From assembly GCA_964057225.1 (NCBI GenBank), contig OZ059898.1, positions 13,789,767-13,853,766 of the forward strand: DNA of 64,000 nt. Direction: 5' to 3'. This stretch comes from Auanema rhodensis (taxonomy: Eukaryota; Nematoda; Chromadorea; Rhabditida; Rhabditidae). Positions within the stretch are counted from its first letter, which is position 1, and every line of letters begins with the position of its first letter. Below are positions 35,926 through 49,000 of the stretch, in pieces. Made by a program: the position numbers and the translations under genes. The notes under the pieces were generated by a model that was given only the letters and a program-made list of their open reading frames with translations, ran no database searches and was not told where the DNA came from.

Positions 35926-37428
35926 ATGGCTGATAACAAAGTCAACATGGCTTTAGATGACATCATCAAGATGAATAAAAAACAACAAAAAACTAAAGTT
36001 ACACGCAATGTTCGAGGCAAACAGCAACAGGTTTGAAAATTTTCGTGTGTAATTTTACTTTAATTTTTATTAAAGAAAGGACGTGGTACTAAGCCCGCTG
36101 TAGCACGTAAAACCAATACTACGGCTAAAAGAGGTGCACCATCTATTTCTAACGTTCAAACGAAGAGACTGGTTCAGAAGCTTGTCAAGGTATAAATCAC
36201 CTGGAATGTATTGTTTCATATATTTATGTATTAGAAAGCTCTGAAAACCCGCATGGCCGCTACCGCACTGAGAAATAACGCCGTAGTTAGGCGAGGAGGA
36301 GTACGTTTACGAGCCTTTAGCTCTAAAAATGAATTAACGAGCCAGAGTGGGCCAGGAGCATAATTACATCTAGCCTCCTGTGATAGAAATATATTATATA
36401 TCTGTCGTATGATAACAAAGACCCACCAGAGCCAAAAGTTTGCCTGATACGAAAATAAGAATTGAGCAATGGTTGACTACGACAAAGATTCCTCGTTCAA
36501 TAAAATACTCTTTTCAACTTCGTATACCGCAGTCGTAGTAGATTGAAATATATGCTGTCGACATGTTTGGTGAGTATGCTTCTTCAGGTTCGTGCTCGTG
36601 TCGCTGTTACCCGCCCAGCTATCAACCGTGTCAATGCTAGATCTCGCGTTATCGGTCAGCGTCGCACTGTTGTACAGGTTTGAATCAGACATTGAAAATT
36701 TAACTGTTTAATGCTTTAGCCCGCTGCCGTTATCCGTCGTGGACGTGGACGTGGATTTGTTCAGCCGCGAACAACTGTTGTATATGAGGATGAATAGTAT
36801 TGCTTTGTTTGATCACTGATCATTTATCTGTATTAATTTAGCGTTTCTACCGCTCCAGTTCGACGTGCTCCTGTCATTGAGCGTGTTGTTGCTCCAGTTC
36901 AAGCTCGCCAGGTATAGTTCTAAAATTGATTTGATGACTAATTGTTCTATTTGTCACAGAGAGTTGTTGTTAGAAGACAAGCCCCAAGAAGAAACGTTGT
37001 TGTTCAACAACCCCGTAGAATTATTATTCAACCAGCACAAAGAACTATTGTCAGACCTGCGGCCCGGAGAATTGTAGTTGCCCAACAACCACGTGTTATG
37101 GCTCAGCCACGTGTCGTCCAAAGAGTTCAGCAGAGAACTATTCGTAGAGGCAGACCAGCTGTACAACAATCCCCAAGAGTGGAGTATGTTCAAAATGCTG
37201 GTCGTGGAAACTTCAGAAACAGAAGAAATAATAATGAACGATTCCAAAAGAATGAACGTTTTCGCAGTGCTATAGGAAGGTCTCGTAATTACCAACAACA
37301 GGTATTGGGTTTTGTTTAGAATCGTTACTATATATTTTGTTTAGATTGTTGACCGTTTCGAGCCAAGCACTAGCTTTATCTCTGGTCACGTTGTTCGCCG
37401 TGGTAGAGGATTCAATAATAACTACTGA
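35926..37428 (+). CDS. UAP56-binding, arginine-rich mRNA export adaptor (UIF/ALY-like)
   Basis: The start gives MADNKVNMALDDIIKMNKKQ, a near-perfect UAP56-binding motif as in UIF and ALYREF. The rest is Arg-rich: KTRMAATALRNNAVVRRGG, VRARVAVTRPAINRVNARSR, AAVIRRGRGRGFVQPR, RVVVRRQAPRRNVVVQQPRR, RGNFRNRRNNNERFQKNERF, ending HVVRRGRGFNNNY. No RRM is present, so it resembles UIF/FYTTD1 or CHTOP more than ALYREF. Such proteins recruit mRNA to UAP56 and then NXF1 in the TREX pathway. Exons join through donors such as GATGAATA|GTATTG. One intron (36301-36586, 286 bases) is far longer than the others; reading through it adds 20 codons and a stop. Confidence 0.78.
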
Positions 37429-37482
37429 TCGCTGTAAGCATTAATCATGTATATTTTCTCACTTTATTCAATAATGGATCTT

Positions 37483-37488
37483 AATAAA
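37483..37488 (+). terminator. AATAAA poly(A) signal of the export adaptor gene
   Basis: The only good plus-strand AATAAA after the stop at 37428. It lies just before the last codon of the convergent MIPEP gene, so the two 3' ends must overlap. Confidence 0.55.
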
Positions 37489-37491
37489 CTA

Positions 37492-40193
37492 TTAAATATT
37501 CACTGCGCCTAAACATGACACACTAGATGTTTCTTCCTTTAATGCTGTGATTAAATGATGGGGGCTTGGCGAATATCCTAGAATTGATTTCAGCAATAGG
37601 TTTGGTGGTAAGCCGCCTCCATGGGATTGAACCTATAAAATGTTTCTTAAAAAATTCCTTCGTTACTATCCAACTTCTGCCCATCTTAGGCCATTTTTTC
37701 TGTTAAATGGATCTTGTCTGAAGATAGAGTTCCATATCAGGTTTGCCGATGATCTAGCTACAAGATAGGCGTAATACTTCCCACCGTATTGAATCAGATG
37801 GTGAAACCTGTGATTACGAAATTATATGAGTCACATAAATATAATTAACTACCGATGTTGAAATGCTGTGTTTTTATCCCTTTCAATAAAAGGCAGTGCT
37901 GTGGCAAAAATATCATGGAACAGTTCAGTTGTGCTTCTTGATCCTTCTGAAATTTTTCTAGCTTCCGGTCCGTGAAGTTCTAGATCAAACAAAGCGTATA
38001 ATGCCTACAGACAATCTACAACATTATTCTGGAAAAGTCAATATTAAACCTGTTGCACGGTTTCAATAGAAGTGAAAGCGAATCTAGAAGAGATCAGAGT
38101 AGCAGCATCTTGCAATGAAATTCCAGCACCAGTTTTATCTCTTAAGATAGTTTGCATTACCTTGAAAGCAAAAAATAGCATTATTCTAGCGAGCGCATAG
38201 GCATACATTAACATCGTTGAAGAAGTACTCCATGAGATTCGAGGGTATTTCAGAAAAATCTTGAGGACAACGGGTGCCTGCTACATGCTGATATTTTGTT
38301 CTACCTAACATACTGTGCATAGCATGACCTAATTCATGAAATAGGTTTTCTGCACTGTATGAAGACAATCCAATCTCGTTCCAATCATTAACGCTTCCAT
38401 CTGTTAAGGAAAGAGAAAGTACGACAATCGGTGTTTGCCATAAGTTATTAGGCATCTGAAAACAATTGACAGGACAGTTGACCCATTTGAAAACAGTTGT
38501 ACCTCTTTAGAACAACGGACAGTGTAATGGCAATCACCAACTGCTTTTGTGGGTCGCCTCTCAATATCCATATATATGTGACCGAGTGGAGTATTCGTAG
38601 AGGAATCGATGGCTGCCTAGGAGAAAACAACAGGGTTACAGAAAAGACAAAGTAGCTTACAAATTTAAGAACATTAGGATGCCATAATTCGCCCGATAAT
38701 GAATTTATGTTCTCCAGTCGAATACCATATAGTCGTTCGATCAAGTTACCAAAGCCTGCATATACATATATAATTATTTGTAAAAAAGAATTTGTTGAAC
38801 CATTAAGCACATTTCCCAGTTTCAAAAATTTCCCGGCAGTATGTATGTGATTCCTACCGAAGGCTCTTTCCTTAACAGAAAAAATAAGAAATTAAAATCA
38901 AAAAGTTACTTTATATAGGCGAGATAAAAATCCTATATCCCATTCAGCAACTCTGTGATGATCGGGATCACATTGTCCTAAAACATCTAAGAGAACAGTA
39001 ACTTCTTTTTCGGCAGATGGTCGGCATGCCTAAAATCCAGCCATATTGGCTTTAAAAACTTCAATTTTACAACCTCTATGACACCCCATAAAAATTCTTT
39101 AGCGTTATCGTATGAACCCATTAAAGTGTTATATTGAGCCCTATGTGAGAATGTCTCGAACCCGGTTAATTGAGCTAGCTGATGTCTCTTAGCCACTAGA
39201 GTTCGTAATGCTTCTTCCTCAAAAAAACTGATAATTTTTTCCACAATCATTACTTTACCTGATTATTATTGTGGTGATAGAACGACGTATAAACAAACTT
39301 TCTCGTATCTCGGTCAAAAGTGTCTGCTATTGGACTTAACAGCTTATTGGAATTCAATCCGTACTTTCTTTTATCTGAGCTAGAAATATTAAGTTTCAAA
39401 TGAAATGTATATGGTTCACACCCAGAAATTTCTACTTCACGATCACAGCCCCATTGGTATTTAGCGCCAGCATCAAAAATCTCTTCTGATAGTTGTACAA
39501 ATGTTTCTCTCTAAAACAACAATGTGCTCCTCTTCAAAATTAAAGAAATTTTAGAACTTCTTTATGTGGAAGATGGACACCAGATTGTTGAAAGTCATCT
39601 AAGAAAAGATCTAGAGTTCGTTTATCAACTTCACCGAGGCGATCCAATTCCGTTTTGCCTGACATTTTCAATTTATCATACAATGCTGTATATGTATTGA
39701 GACTTAAAGTTGGAAGTATACTTCAAAGAGGGAAATAAATGAAGGAACCTTTCGACTAATTGACAATAATCTCTAGCAGATTCTTCTGCTGCTTGAGTGA
39801 ATTTCGGATCACTATGTAATTGTCTTACACATTCTGTCTTTAAAAGAAAAATAATTTTAGAAAAAATAATTCTGAATACCAAATCTGCTGCTTTACAAAT
39901 TTCATTGGATAAATCATCTAAAAGCTGAACTGTTGTTCTATCTTCTGAACTATTCATAATCTTTTCAACTAAGACACCACATTTTTTTCGAACATCTTCA
40001 TTCAATTTCTTAAAATCAGCAGGAACTTTTAAATTGGGATTGCCAAATAAACCCTTAACAAGAGTAATTAACAGCCATGTTATAGTATATGAAATCATAC
40101 CGTAGCAAGTTTATTTTTGTCACGGAAGCTATTACTGAAAAAACTTCGATACCCCAGTAATCGAAGTTTACTTACCACTCGATAAGATTGCAT
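37492..40193 (-). CDS. MIPEP: Mitochondrial intermediate peptidase
   Basis: The start gives [19 protein letters not shown], an Arg/Ser-rich mitochondrial presequence, followed by [14 protein letters not shown], conserved at the mature N-terminus. The M3 thimet-type catalytic site is intact: [18 protein letters not shown] with HELGH zinc ligands, and the downstream [13 protein letters not shown] glutamate. Other family segments: [57 protein letters not shown], and at the C-terminus [20 protein letters not shown]. It removes an octapeptide from imported precursors in the matrix. The gene has many short exons and is tail to tail with the export adaptor gene (63 bases between stops). Confidence 0.93.
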
Positions 40194-40473
40194 CCAAATC
40201 TGTAACCACAATAATAATAAACATGTTTGACGGTAAAATTTAAAAACAAAGATCGGTTTTCAGCCACGAAGGAAATTTCAGCTTTGAATATTTTGTATAT
40301 TTATTTCGATAAAAAACAATATGCAATACTAATAAATACCCGATAAGTGTATATTAAAGTGGATGTCACAAAACAATATCAAATGCCTACCGATTTTGTA
40401 TTTTACAGAATTCAAGAAAGTAAAATGAAGTTTGGATTACCAAACATAGATAGAAGGTTTATTTTTCTTTACA

Positions 40474-41799
40474 TTACAAATTAAATGATACATCAGACAT
40501 GCAGCCAAAATTAGGCAAGCCTGTTTTCTTTGAAGTCATGGGAACCGCATTCTTTTCGGAATTAAATAAATTTACTTTTTGAACGAGCTGAAATATTAGT
40601 AAAATAGAACAAAATAAAAAATTTCAAATTACTTGTCCAAGTACACCACACATTTCCGTCATTTTTGACAAAATAACAGCTCCATACACATCACTTTCTT
40701 GCTATAATAACTGATTATCATAACAAAGTTATAATACAATATTACCGTTTCGAATGCTGGATTGTAATCTTCAGGCTCTAATCTTACAACTAACTGACAA
40801 AGTTTATTAGCCTCACGAACAATATTTTCATTGAACGGAAGTTCTCCACTATGAACTAAACTTAAATACTGATGTATCATCTGAAGGATCATTCATATAC
40901 AACGATTAAAAATGGTGATCTAACCTGAACGCGAGATACTAGCATTGATACTGCAGAATTATTGGATCTGATTTGTTTTGCAGCTTCTGATTCTTTACTT
41001 GATAATCCTGATTTAGTTGATAGCCTAAGTTTTTTTTTGATGTATGGAGAAAGAATATTTTTAAAACCTAGTGATATGATCAATTCCAATTCTTTCGCTT
41101 TCCTCGGACACTAAAATCCAGGTTATTGGGTGGAAAGATTGCTCACTACCTGAGCTTTCCCATAAACTTATGGGTAACTGTTAAAATGTTTATTATGTTT
41201 AATTAAACAGGAGAAAAATACTCTGGTAGAGCAAGTGGCTGCTTGAGGATCCAACTTTAAAAATATTGGAGATTCAACGTTATCTGAGAACTTAGTTTGA
41301 ATGAGGTAATCATTTTCAGTAACAGTTAAATCTCCAGTTCCATACCATCCAATCAAGTCCATTTCAGGAAACACTTCTTTAACTATAATAAATAAAAATG
41401 TTCGAAATAAGTTAAGAGAATTATAACATTGGGCATCTCTTTGATTAAGATATTCTTTGTTCAACATGTGAAAACCATCTTGTTCAAAAGAGCGTAGTTC
41501 ATAACTGTTGATGATTTCCAGGAATCTACCTTCATGCTTTCCCAGAAGTGCACCAAAAACCTAAATTTACAATTCAGTAATTTAAGATCAATCAATTACT
41601 CACTGGTTTTCCAAGCTTATCCTCAGATTGAGCCTTAGTCCTTGTCCAATGGTCACTGATATTGAGAATCACTAATGGATGAAGTTTCGCTTCTTCGCCC
41701 TGATTTAGAAAATACTTTACTTACTAACTGGAAATGACTTACCCTTGCAGTCTTGTTTGTCTGAACAGTAACTTCATATGAAGAAAACATTTTATACAT
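40474..41799 (-). CDS. CSN6: COP9 signalosome subunit 6
   Basis: The start at 41799 gives MYKMFSSYEVTVQTNK. The MPN domain reads LHPLVILNISDHWTR, VFGALLGKHEGRFLEIINSY, EVFPEMDLIGWYGTGDL and ESPIFLKLDPQA. The JAMM metal ligands are absent, as expected for the MPN-minus subunit CSN6. The C-terminal helical part is present (NNSAVSMLVSRVQ, HQYLSLVHSGELPFNENIVR, MTEMCGVLGQLVQKVNLFN). CSN6 partners CSN5 in deneddylation of cullins. A second in-frame ATG is at 41790. It is divergent from the crotonase-family gene, 135 bases between starts. Confidence 0.92.
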
Positions 41800-41934
41800 A
41801 AAAATATAATACTAATTAGATTCTTCTATGAACCAAAATGAAGCTGCTATTCATTAAATTTTTGTTGAAACGACAGGTTGCGTACTAAACTTGTAAGAAG
41901 TCTGAAAATAAATAGATGGTAATCCAAACTTATT
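41800..41934. promoter_or_regulatory. compact divergent promoter of CSN6 and the crotonase-family gene
   Basis: 135 bases between the two start codons, AT-rich with no obvious core motif. Sharing is inferred from spacing. Confidence 0.4.
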
Positions 41935-43042
41935 ATGCTTAAAATTGGAAGTATGGTTAGGGCATTTTCGTCAACATTGAACCCTCTAGGTAAATAAATT
42001 TTAATTTTATCTATCTTGTCGTAGTTCGAACTAAGATACAAGATAATATTATGCTCATATCCATTAATCGACCGGAGAAACATAATGCCGTAAATCATGA
42101 AACTGCCTTACAACTAATCAAAGCTTTTGAATATTTTAGCGAAAATCCGGATGTGAAAATTGCTGTATTATATGGTGAAGGTATAGATATACGTACCGAC
42201 TTTTTTTTAATTAGACTTGTGTTTGAGGATCAAACTTCTGTTCTGGATATGATTTAAAGTCAGTATCTGAGGGCGATGTAAAAGTTGAATCTGGATTTCT
42301 TCCTAAGTACCGGTACATGGTATGAAAAAAAAGATATAAAGTAATTGTAACTTTGTTGCCTAGGGTCCTACAGCAATGAAATTGAAAAAACCCGTAATTG
42401 CTGCAATTGAAGGATATGCTGTTGCTGGTGGCTTGGAGTTATCCCTCATGGGTTCATAAAATCTGAAGTATTGAAAAAATAGAGTTTTATAGCGGATATG
42501 AGAATTGCCTCTGAAACAGCCTGTTTTGGTGTATTCTGTAGGCGAGTAGGGGTTCCTTTGATTGATGGTGGAACCGTGCGTTTACCTCAAATCATCGGTC
42601 AAGGAAGGTTTGGGATTGCTTTAAAAAATTCAATAAAAAATTCACTTAGAGCTTTGGATATGATCTTAACTGGTCGATCTGTTAGTGCGAATGAAGCTTT
42701 AAATTGGGGCTTAGTTAATAGAGTTGTGCCCAATGGTGAAGGTTTTATAAGTTTTATTTTATTCCTTCAAGGATAATATTTGATTTAAGCTGTAAAATAT
42801 GCTGTTAAATTAGCCTCCGAAATAAGTTCTCACCCCTATGATTGTTTGTTACGCGACAGAGCTTCTGTTTACTATTCACTTGATCACGGCTTTGACTCAG
42901 CCATGGAAAACGAGTTAGAAAGTACAGTGGTCTTAGAGCAAGCTGTGAAAGGTAAACTATCTTGTTTTTCAGTTTTATTTGAATGATTGCAGAAGCTCAA
43001 AAATTCATGAATAAGCAGATAAAACCACCTTCTAAACTATAA
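41935..43042 (+). CDS. mitochondrial enoyl-CoA hydratase/crotonase-family protein
   Basis: The start gives MLKIGSMVRAFSSTLNPLV, a likely mitochondrial presequence; exon 2 continues RTKIQDNIMLISINRPEKHN, the crotonase N-terminus. Oxyanion-hole and CoA segments follow: GYDLKSVSEGD, KKPVIAAIEGYAVAGGLELS, MADMRIASETACFGVFCRR, VGVPLIDGGTVRLPQIIGQG and RALDMILTGRSVSANEALNW. The FGVFCRR...VPLIDGGTVRLP motif matches a crotonase subgroup common in bacteria and invertebrates rather than classical ECHS1. Of the two classical catalytic glutamates, one position carries the CRR segment and the other is Asp (RALD). Substrate is therefore uncertain. The C-terminus ends AQKFMNKQIKPPSKL. Confidence 0.85.
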
Positions 43043-43247
43043 AGATAATATTTATTGACTTTATTTATTACAAGTATGATCATTGTGAAATATTATATAG
43101 ATCTTAAATTGGAAATAAAAAATATGTATAGAAAATAATGAATTCTGATACATATGTTTAAAACTTTGTTTGCTTTATAAATGAGGGGTATATCCACTAG
43201 TACGGGGAAACATATAATAAGACGACCTAAACAGAATATAATGAGTT

Positions 43248-45489
43248 TCAAAAGGTATTTATAAAATGATACCTATCTGTATATCCGATTCCTTGTCTGC
43301 CAATCATGTAACGAGACGCTCGAGGATTGAAAACCTTTTCTCCTCTATGACTGTACATATGACTGGCTAAATGTCTACTTTCGGAATAACTTTTACCGCA
43401 ATATTCGCAGATGTATGGCTTAGTGCGAACATCGCTATAAACCTAAATAGCTCATTCAATGTAAATATTTAAAGTACTTTTAATCAGTCTTACTTTCATT
43501 GGATGTTTTGGTTCAAAGCCTTTCTCTGCGAATTCAGGAATAGGTAAGTCTGCTAACGTTACCGGAAGCGTAGAAGTAGAAGGTGCATTGAATATAGGTT
43601 GAGCTAGTTGCTATAACAATTTGAAATATTATAATAAAAAGTGAGTAGAGCATTATAAAAACCTTTTCCTTATCTGCTTGTATGTCTTCAGGGTGTTTAT
43701 GATACAACATTTCCGTATATGAATAGAAGCTTCTACCACATTCACATTTATATCCACTGACATCTGTAAGTGTTATCTTATGTCTTATTTCTGTAATTTG
43801 CTAAACTCACTTCCGTGTTGTGTAGTGTGATACTCCAACTGACACGAAAACTCGAATGATTCTCCGCATTTGCCACATACATATGGCTGTAACACATATT
43901 ATATCAACTAGCATGTGCTTACAATTTAGTTTTATAGATGTTTTATTGTATTCATTAGTTAAATGAGAAGAGCAAACCTGAACTACGTTGTGTACTCGCT
44001 CATGAGCTCGCAATGTATTCATATAGTTAAAAGTAAGACCACAGAATCTACATTTATAATAGACAAATCCATTTTCATCTTTTTCCACACAAGATTTAGA
44101 ATCTTCATCAAATGCTTCCCCTTGCTGAAAAAAATAATTTCTGTAAATTAATACTAAATCATTGTATTCTTTCGACTTGTTCCTTAATTGCTTGTTTAAC
44201 CTATGTTATGTGAAAGGGATAAAACGTAAATATAATGATAATAAATATAAAATATTTGCTTTCACATCGATGTTGAAACTTCATCATGTGTTCCTAAGTC
44301 TTTTGCGTGGGATGCTTGAAGATTCGGAGCTATTTATTGATCTAATCGAAGGATCACACGGTGAGAAAACTAATAGTTTAGAGCTTTAAGAGTTAAAAAT
44401 ATTTTATATAATTATCTATAAAAGAAAAAATCTATTTCATTACTAGCATATGCTTTTCTATTTTGTTAGTAAAGAAGAAATTCATTAAAATAATAATTTT
44501 CTTTTTGTTATGCCACAAAAAACATAAAGCAGAAACATTTAATTATGATTAATTATATACAATTTGATCGGTGATGAGATGAAATACACAATTCAATAAA
44601 AATCAGTTTATCATAATTTTGATTTATAAATTGGACAAGTAGTTCGAAGACAGAAGATGATCAACAAGAAGCCGAATGATCTCTACCGATAAACGCTATG
44701 GAACACGAAACCTCGACAACTGGCTATAAATGGACAGGTAACATGCACAGACACAATCATGCATTTCAACATTATTTTTTATATATTTTTAAAGATATTT
44801 CTTTCTAAGTTTATAGTAACATATCCCGATATTTCAAAAACGTGGCATGGAAACTTTGAACAGTATCTCAGAAGAAAAAATAATCTTTTTTTCCGTGAAA
44901 TGCTCAGGAAAGTTTTTGACAAAAGAAAGAGGCAGAAGAAATGAAAAGCTTTAACCGCAAATAAACAAACGAACCAGATTATCCATTGCTTGTGGTTCTT
45001 TCACTTTTAATGTTTTCTTAGGAGATTCAACAGAAACAGGTACATTAAGGTCCAAGCGTGTTGTATCTGACATCTGAATATCATGTTTTTATTTGGAAAG
45101 AAGCATAACAATTTTTTACTTCATTTTCATTACCAACAGCATCATTATCAGCTATGCTACCCTCTGTCTCATATCGCTCAATAGCCTGAAAATCGATGTA
45201 TGCAAGAAGATTTTTACACTAAGAAAAAGTTGCTATGATTCAGTTACTTACAGTTCCATTTTTTGCAGCTTCTTTAGCTAAATTGCAAGCTGCCATTAAG
45301 TCCTCGAAATCATCATCTCGAGCTTTTTTAGTCTAGAATCTCCCTCGTTTTAATCAATAATTGAAGTAAACGTTTAAAACAATACACTACTTCAGCAAAA
45401 AGCGCATATGTAAGTCAATAGTTGAGATAAATAACAAGTAAATTCTATATATTTTCATCATTAAAACTTACTTCTGAAAAGGAATCCAT
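43248..45489 (-). CDS. C2H2 zinc-finger protein with acidic N-terminus
   Basis: The start exon gives MDSFSE; it is followed by TKKARDDDFEDLMAACNLAK, an acidic region (ERYETEGSIADNDAVGNENE) and MSDTTRLDLNVPVSVESPKK. Four fingers follow: YYKCRFCGLTFNYMNTLRAH, YVCGKCGESFEFSCQLEYH, a degenerate YKCECGRSFYSYTEMLYH, then a Pro/Ser linker (QLAQPIFNAPSTSTLPV) and YICEYCGKSYSESRHLASHM. The C-terminus is basic and aromatic. Likely a DNA-binding transcription regulator; the specific family is not recognised. The long gap 44100-44970 is AT-rich and may be an intron. Exon joins in the 5' part are the least certain. Confidence 0.75.
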
Positions 45490-46044
45490 TAAATACAGAT
45501 TATTTGACTAGATTAGTTAGAAAGGAGAAAGAGGAGAGAAACAAGAATTCGGCTGATCCGTTCTCGTTGTAATGTCTCCTTTCCCAATTGACATTCGGGA
45601 GAGGCTGTTCCAAGACCCGCCTCCTAGCTTTTGGCACTCCGAAATCTCATAGGTTCCCGAAATTGTTCCAGTAATTATGAACTTATTCTACATTTTGCAT
45701 GAAATAAACGATAATATTTATTATGACCAACTGTAGAATGATATGTTTTCATAATCATGGTGATACATACATAGTTTAACATAAGTAGTTTAGCACCTGT
45801 GGATCTTTGTAATAGTTGTGTTCAACAACAATATTTGATCATTGAATATTGAAAATTTATTGAATGGATCGAGGACAGGTACAAGCCATTACAGAAAAAA
45901 ATGACGGCGAAATGAGGTTGAGTGAAATTAGAAAAGCATTATGAGATCGTTAACAATATACATTTTTAAATATTTAAATATTAACCAGTAATAAGTATAG
46001 TGAATTATGCACAAAACATGTTAATTATCATTATAATAAAAAAG
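45490..46044. other. intergenic; promoter of the zinc-finger gene
   Basis: A GC-richer patch at 45540-45670 includes GACCCGCCTCC and lies just upstream of the minus-strand zinc-finger start, so it is the likely promoter. The remainder is the AT-rich 3' flank of NCAPD2. Confidence 0.45.
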
Positions 46045-49000
46045 TTAGTCATCTTCAGAATCGGAAAACCTGACCGTTTTCGGCTTTTTTGTCGGAACTC
46101 TAGATTTTGATTTGAGAGCTCTTTTTGGTGTATTTCGAGCTTTCTATAAAAATAGATTAACATACGTAGCTGTCAGCTGTTCGTGAAAACTATGGCTATG
46201 GTTTGAAATATAATATTCAAAAATTAAGGAAGAACATAATTAAAACTCACTTTAGTTCTCTCCATGTCTTCCGGCCGCTGTCCTTGTTCATGTATACATC
46301 TCAGTTGTTTCTCAAAATCTTCCGCATCATGCTGAAAAGATTTTTCACATACCCTATTAGTATATGTTTGAAAAATTTACCTTAACATCAATACTCTTAG
46401 TGGCTTTAATAATTGGTTGAAGACATGTAAGGAAATCATTAAGGATTTGTTTATCTTTTAAAAACATAGCATAATGAGGTAAGCAATCCCTCATCTAAAA
46501 AATTCTATTATTGGAATAATAAATGCTTAACAAACCTTATACAATGATTTGTCATTTAGAACTACTTTAGAAACACAGAATGAGAAGTAATACGGAAGAT
46601 GTTTATTCTGGGCTAGTCCTTCATTACTCAAATAAAAATATTTAACTCGAGAAAAAAGTTTCAAAGGTACTTACGTTTTAGCGTAATCGAAACGTTGACA
46701 AAGCTTTTCAATCAAAGTTTCAGGATGCTTATCTTTGACCATATCCATTAATTGACTAATATAAATGAACATCACGAAAACACAAAAGCTAAACAATACC
46801 CCATAATTTCTTTGAACTCATTAAGATTTATTTCATGATTATTGCGAGAAAGTCTCGAGATGAAATCGGGCATCATATTGTATACATAACTTCCCTAAAA
46901 CAAAATAAATCATCACCGTTTAACATCATATATATAAGTACCTTTTTATTCAAAGACACGAAGAACTCTCTTGTGAGATCCCGAATAACTGGTGAATCAT
47001 CCAAATAACACCTAAAGAGATTGTTAATTAATTATCATCAGGTTAGCATACCTAGCAACATCGGCAAGACTTCCTCTCATTTTTAACATTTGATTTTTGG
47101 TTATATGAGACAATACAAGGATAGCAGTTTCTCGAACAGCAGTATTTTTATCAGTTGTCCTATAGACAGGTAAAGTAGTTGTGAAATAAGTAATAAGCTC
47201 ACATTGAGAAAAGATCACCAGCAAACTTCTCTACCATATTCGGTGAACGAAAAACTAAATCACCAGCTGCCACCATAAGATTATTACGCAGAGTTGGCCA
47301 TTCAGAATTGTTAAGACACGAGAAAAATACTTTCGCACCTTTTTCACTTAGATCACGGCTAAAACTCAAGGTTAACAGGATAGAAATGAAAATGGTTTCG
47401 AACCTGGCAAGCATGAACTTCGAGAAAGCCAATGCAGCCGCATTTCGAACAGCAGGAGGGCTGCTTTCAGCACGCAAGCAATACACTACGTATGGAAGAA
47501 GACGAGATAGAAGTCTACCATTTCTCCAAACTCTGTATTCAAGAATTTTGTCACTTCTCATGCGAACACGCTCTTCATCAGTAGTTCCTGCGATAATAAT
47601 AAGAAATTTAAATTCAACAGCAAAATGAAGACTTACCGGACCCTTCAATTTTATCACATGAAAAATCAAAAAGACCTCTTCGGGAAGCACAACGATGCTC
47701 AAAATCTTTTAATGGACGTTCAGGAGGAGCAGCTGCACTTATATCTCCCTGAATGAAAAAATATAAAATTCACTTTCCAAATAAAAATACCGATCGATAT
47801 CTATGTATGATAGATGCTAATCTTCGAGCTTCTCGATAGAATGTAATATCAGTGAAAATCATGCAACGGAAGGCAATCTTAAGAAATTGAAGAAAATAGA
47901 AAATTAAACGCCTGAGTATGAGTTTACCTCCCCACACATAGAAAGAACTCGTTCTGTTGTTAAAGTAAACATTCTCTTGTAATGATTTCTAAAGCATCTG
48001 ATGTTAAGAAAAACAAATTGAGCATACTTAAGTTCTTCGATACGATTCAACTTTATTGGATCGGTTTCTTCAGTAGCAGCATTCTCATAAAACAGAACCC
48101 ATTCAGACAGTCTCTTATTATACCACATTGCCTGATACATTATTTGAATATTAAGTTAAAATTGTATAGATACCTTAGCCATGACCTTTCCTACAATTGC
48201 GGAAGTATCTTTGGCCATATTAAAGTATATCCGAACACAACTATGCATTACTTTAAACCATTCCGTATTAGCACTAACTCTTAGAAGTTCTAAATGATAT
48301 AATAAGTACAAATACAAAAGATATTAGACTTGCCATAATTCAAGAAAGTTTCTAATGTTGAAAACAAGGAATCGGTGGCTGGTATCCTGAAGGCTTCACT
48401 GTCATCGTCAGATCTCTATAATAAACTCAGCTAATACAACTGAATGATATATTCACCTCAGATCCTAAATTAGCTATAGCTAAAAGGCATTCAGATCTAA
48501 CTTCAGAATCCATTTCAGGATCTCGTATAACAGCTTGAAAGTTTCGTAAGCGTTTTCGCAACTCGTTTTTTCCAGCTCTATAAGATGGAGGAATAATGGT
48601 TTTAAAAGAAATCAAACCTAGTCAAGATTGCCAATAAGCGCATTGGTACCAGCTTCTTCTTCCCTTGGGCTCTATTAAATTCCTAAATTAGGAAAATAAT
48701 GATTTCGTTTCGATCAATAAATATTTACATCCCAAATTTTATCGTAGATGGGAGCAGTTAAGCTACCTTGAGCCAGCAAAGAGAGTACTTCTTCAACACA
48801 TCCTCGTTCTTCCTAAACAAATTCCGTTATGAACCTTAAATAAAATTCGCAAACTTCTTGCATTCCTTCTACTACTCGCAGCAAATTCTCAGCAGTTGAA
48901 ACCTGTTGAATTTCCTTATTTCTGTAGACACATATAGTATATGACAAAAGTATTTACAACAAACTTATTAACACTAATAAACATTCTAGAAGCAGCATCC

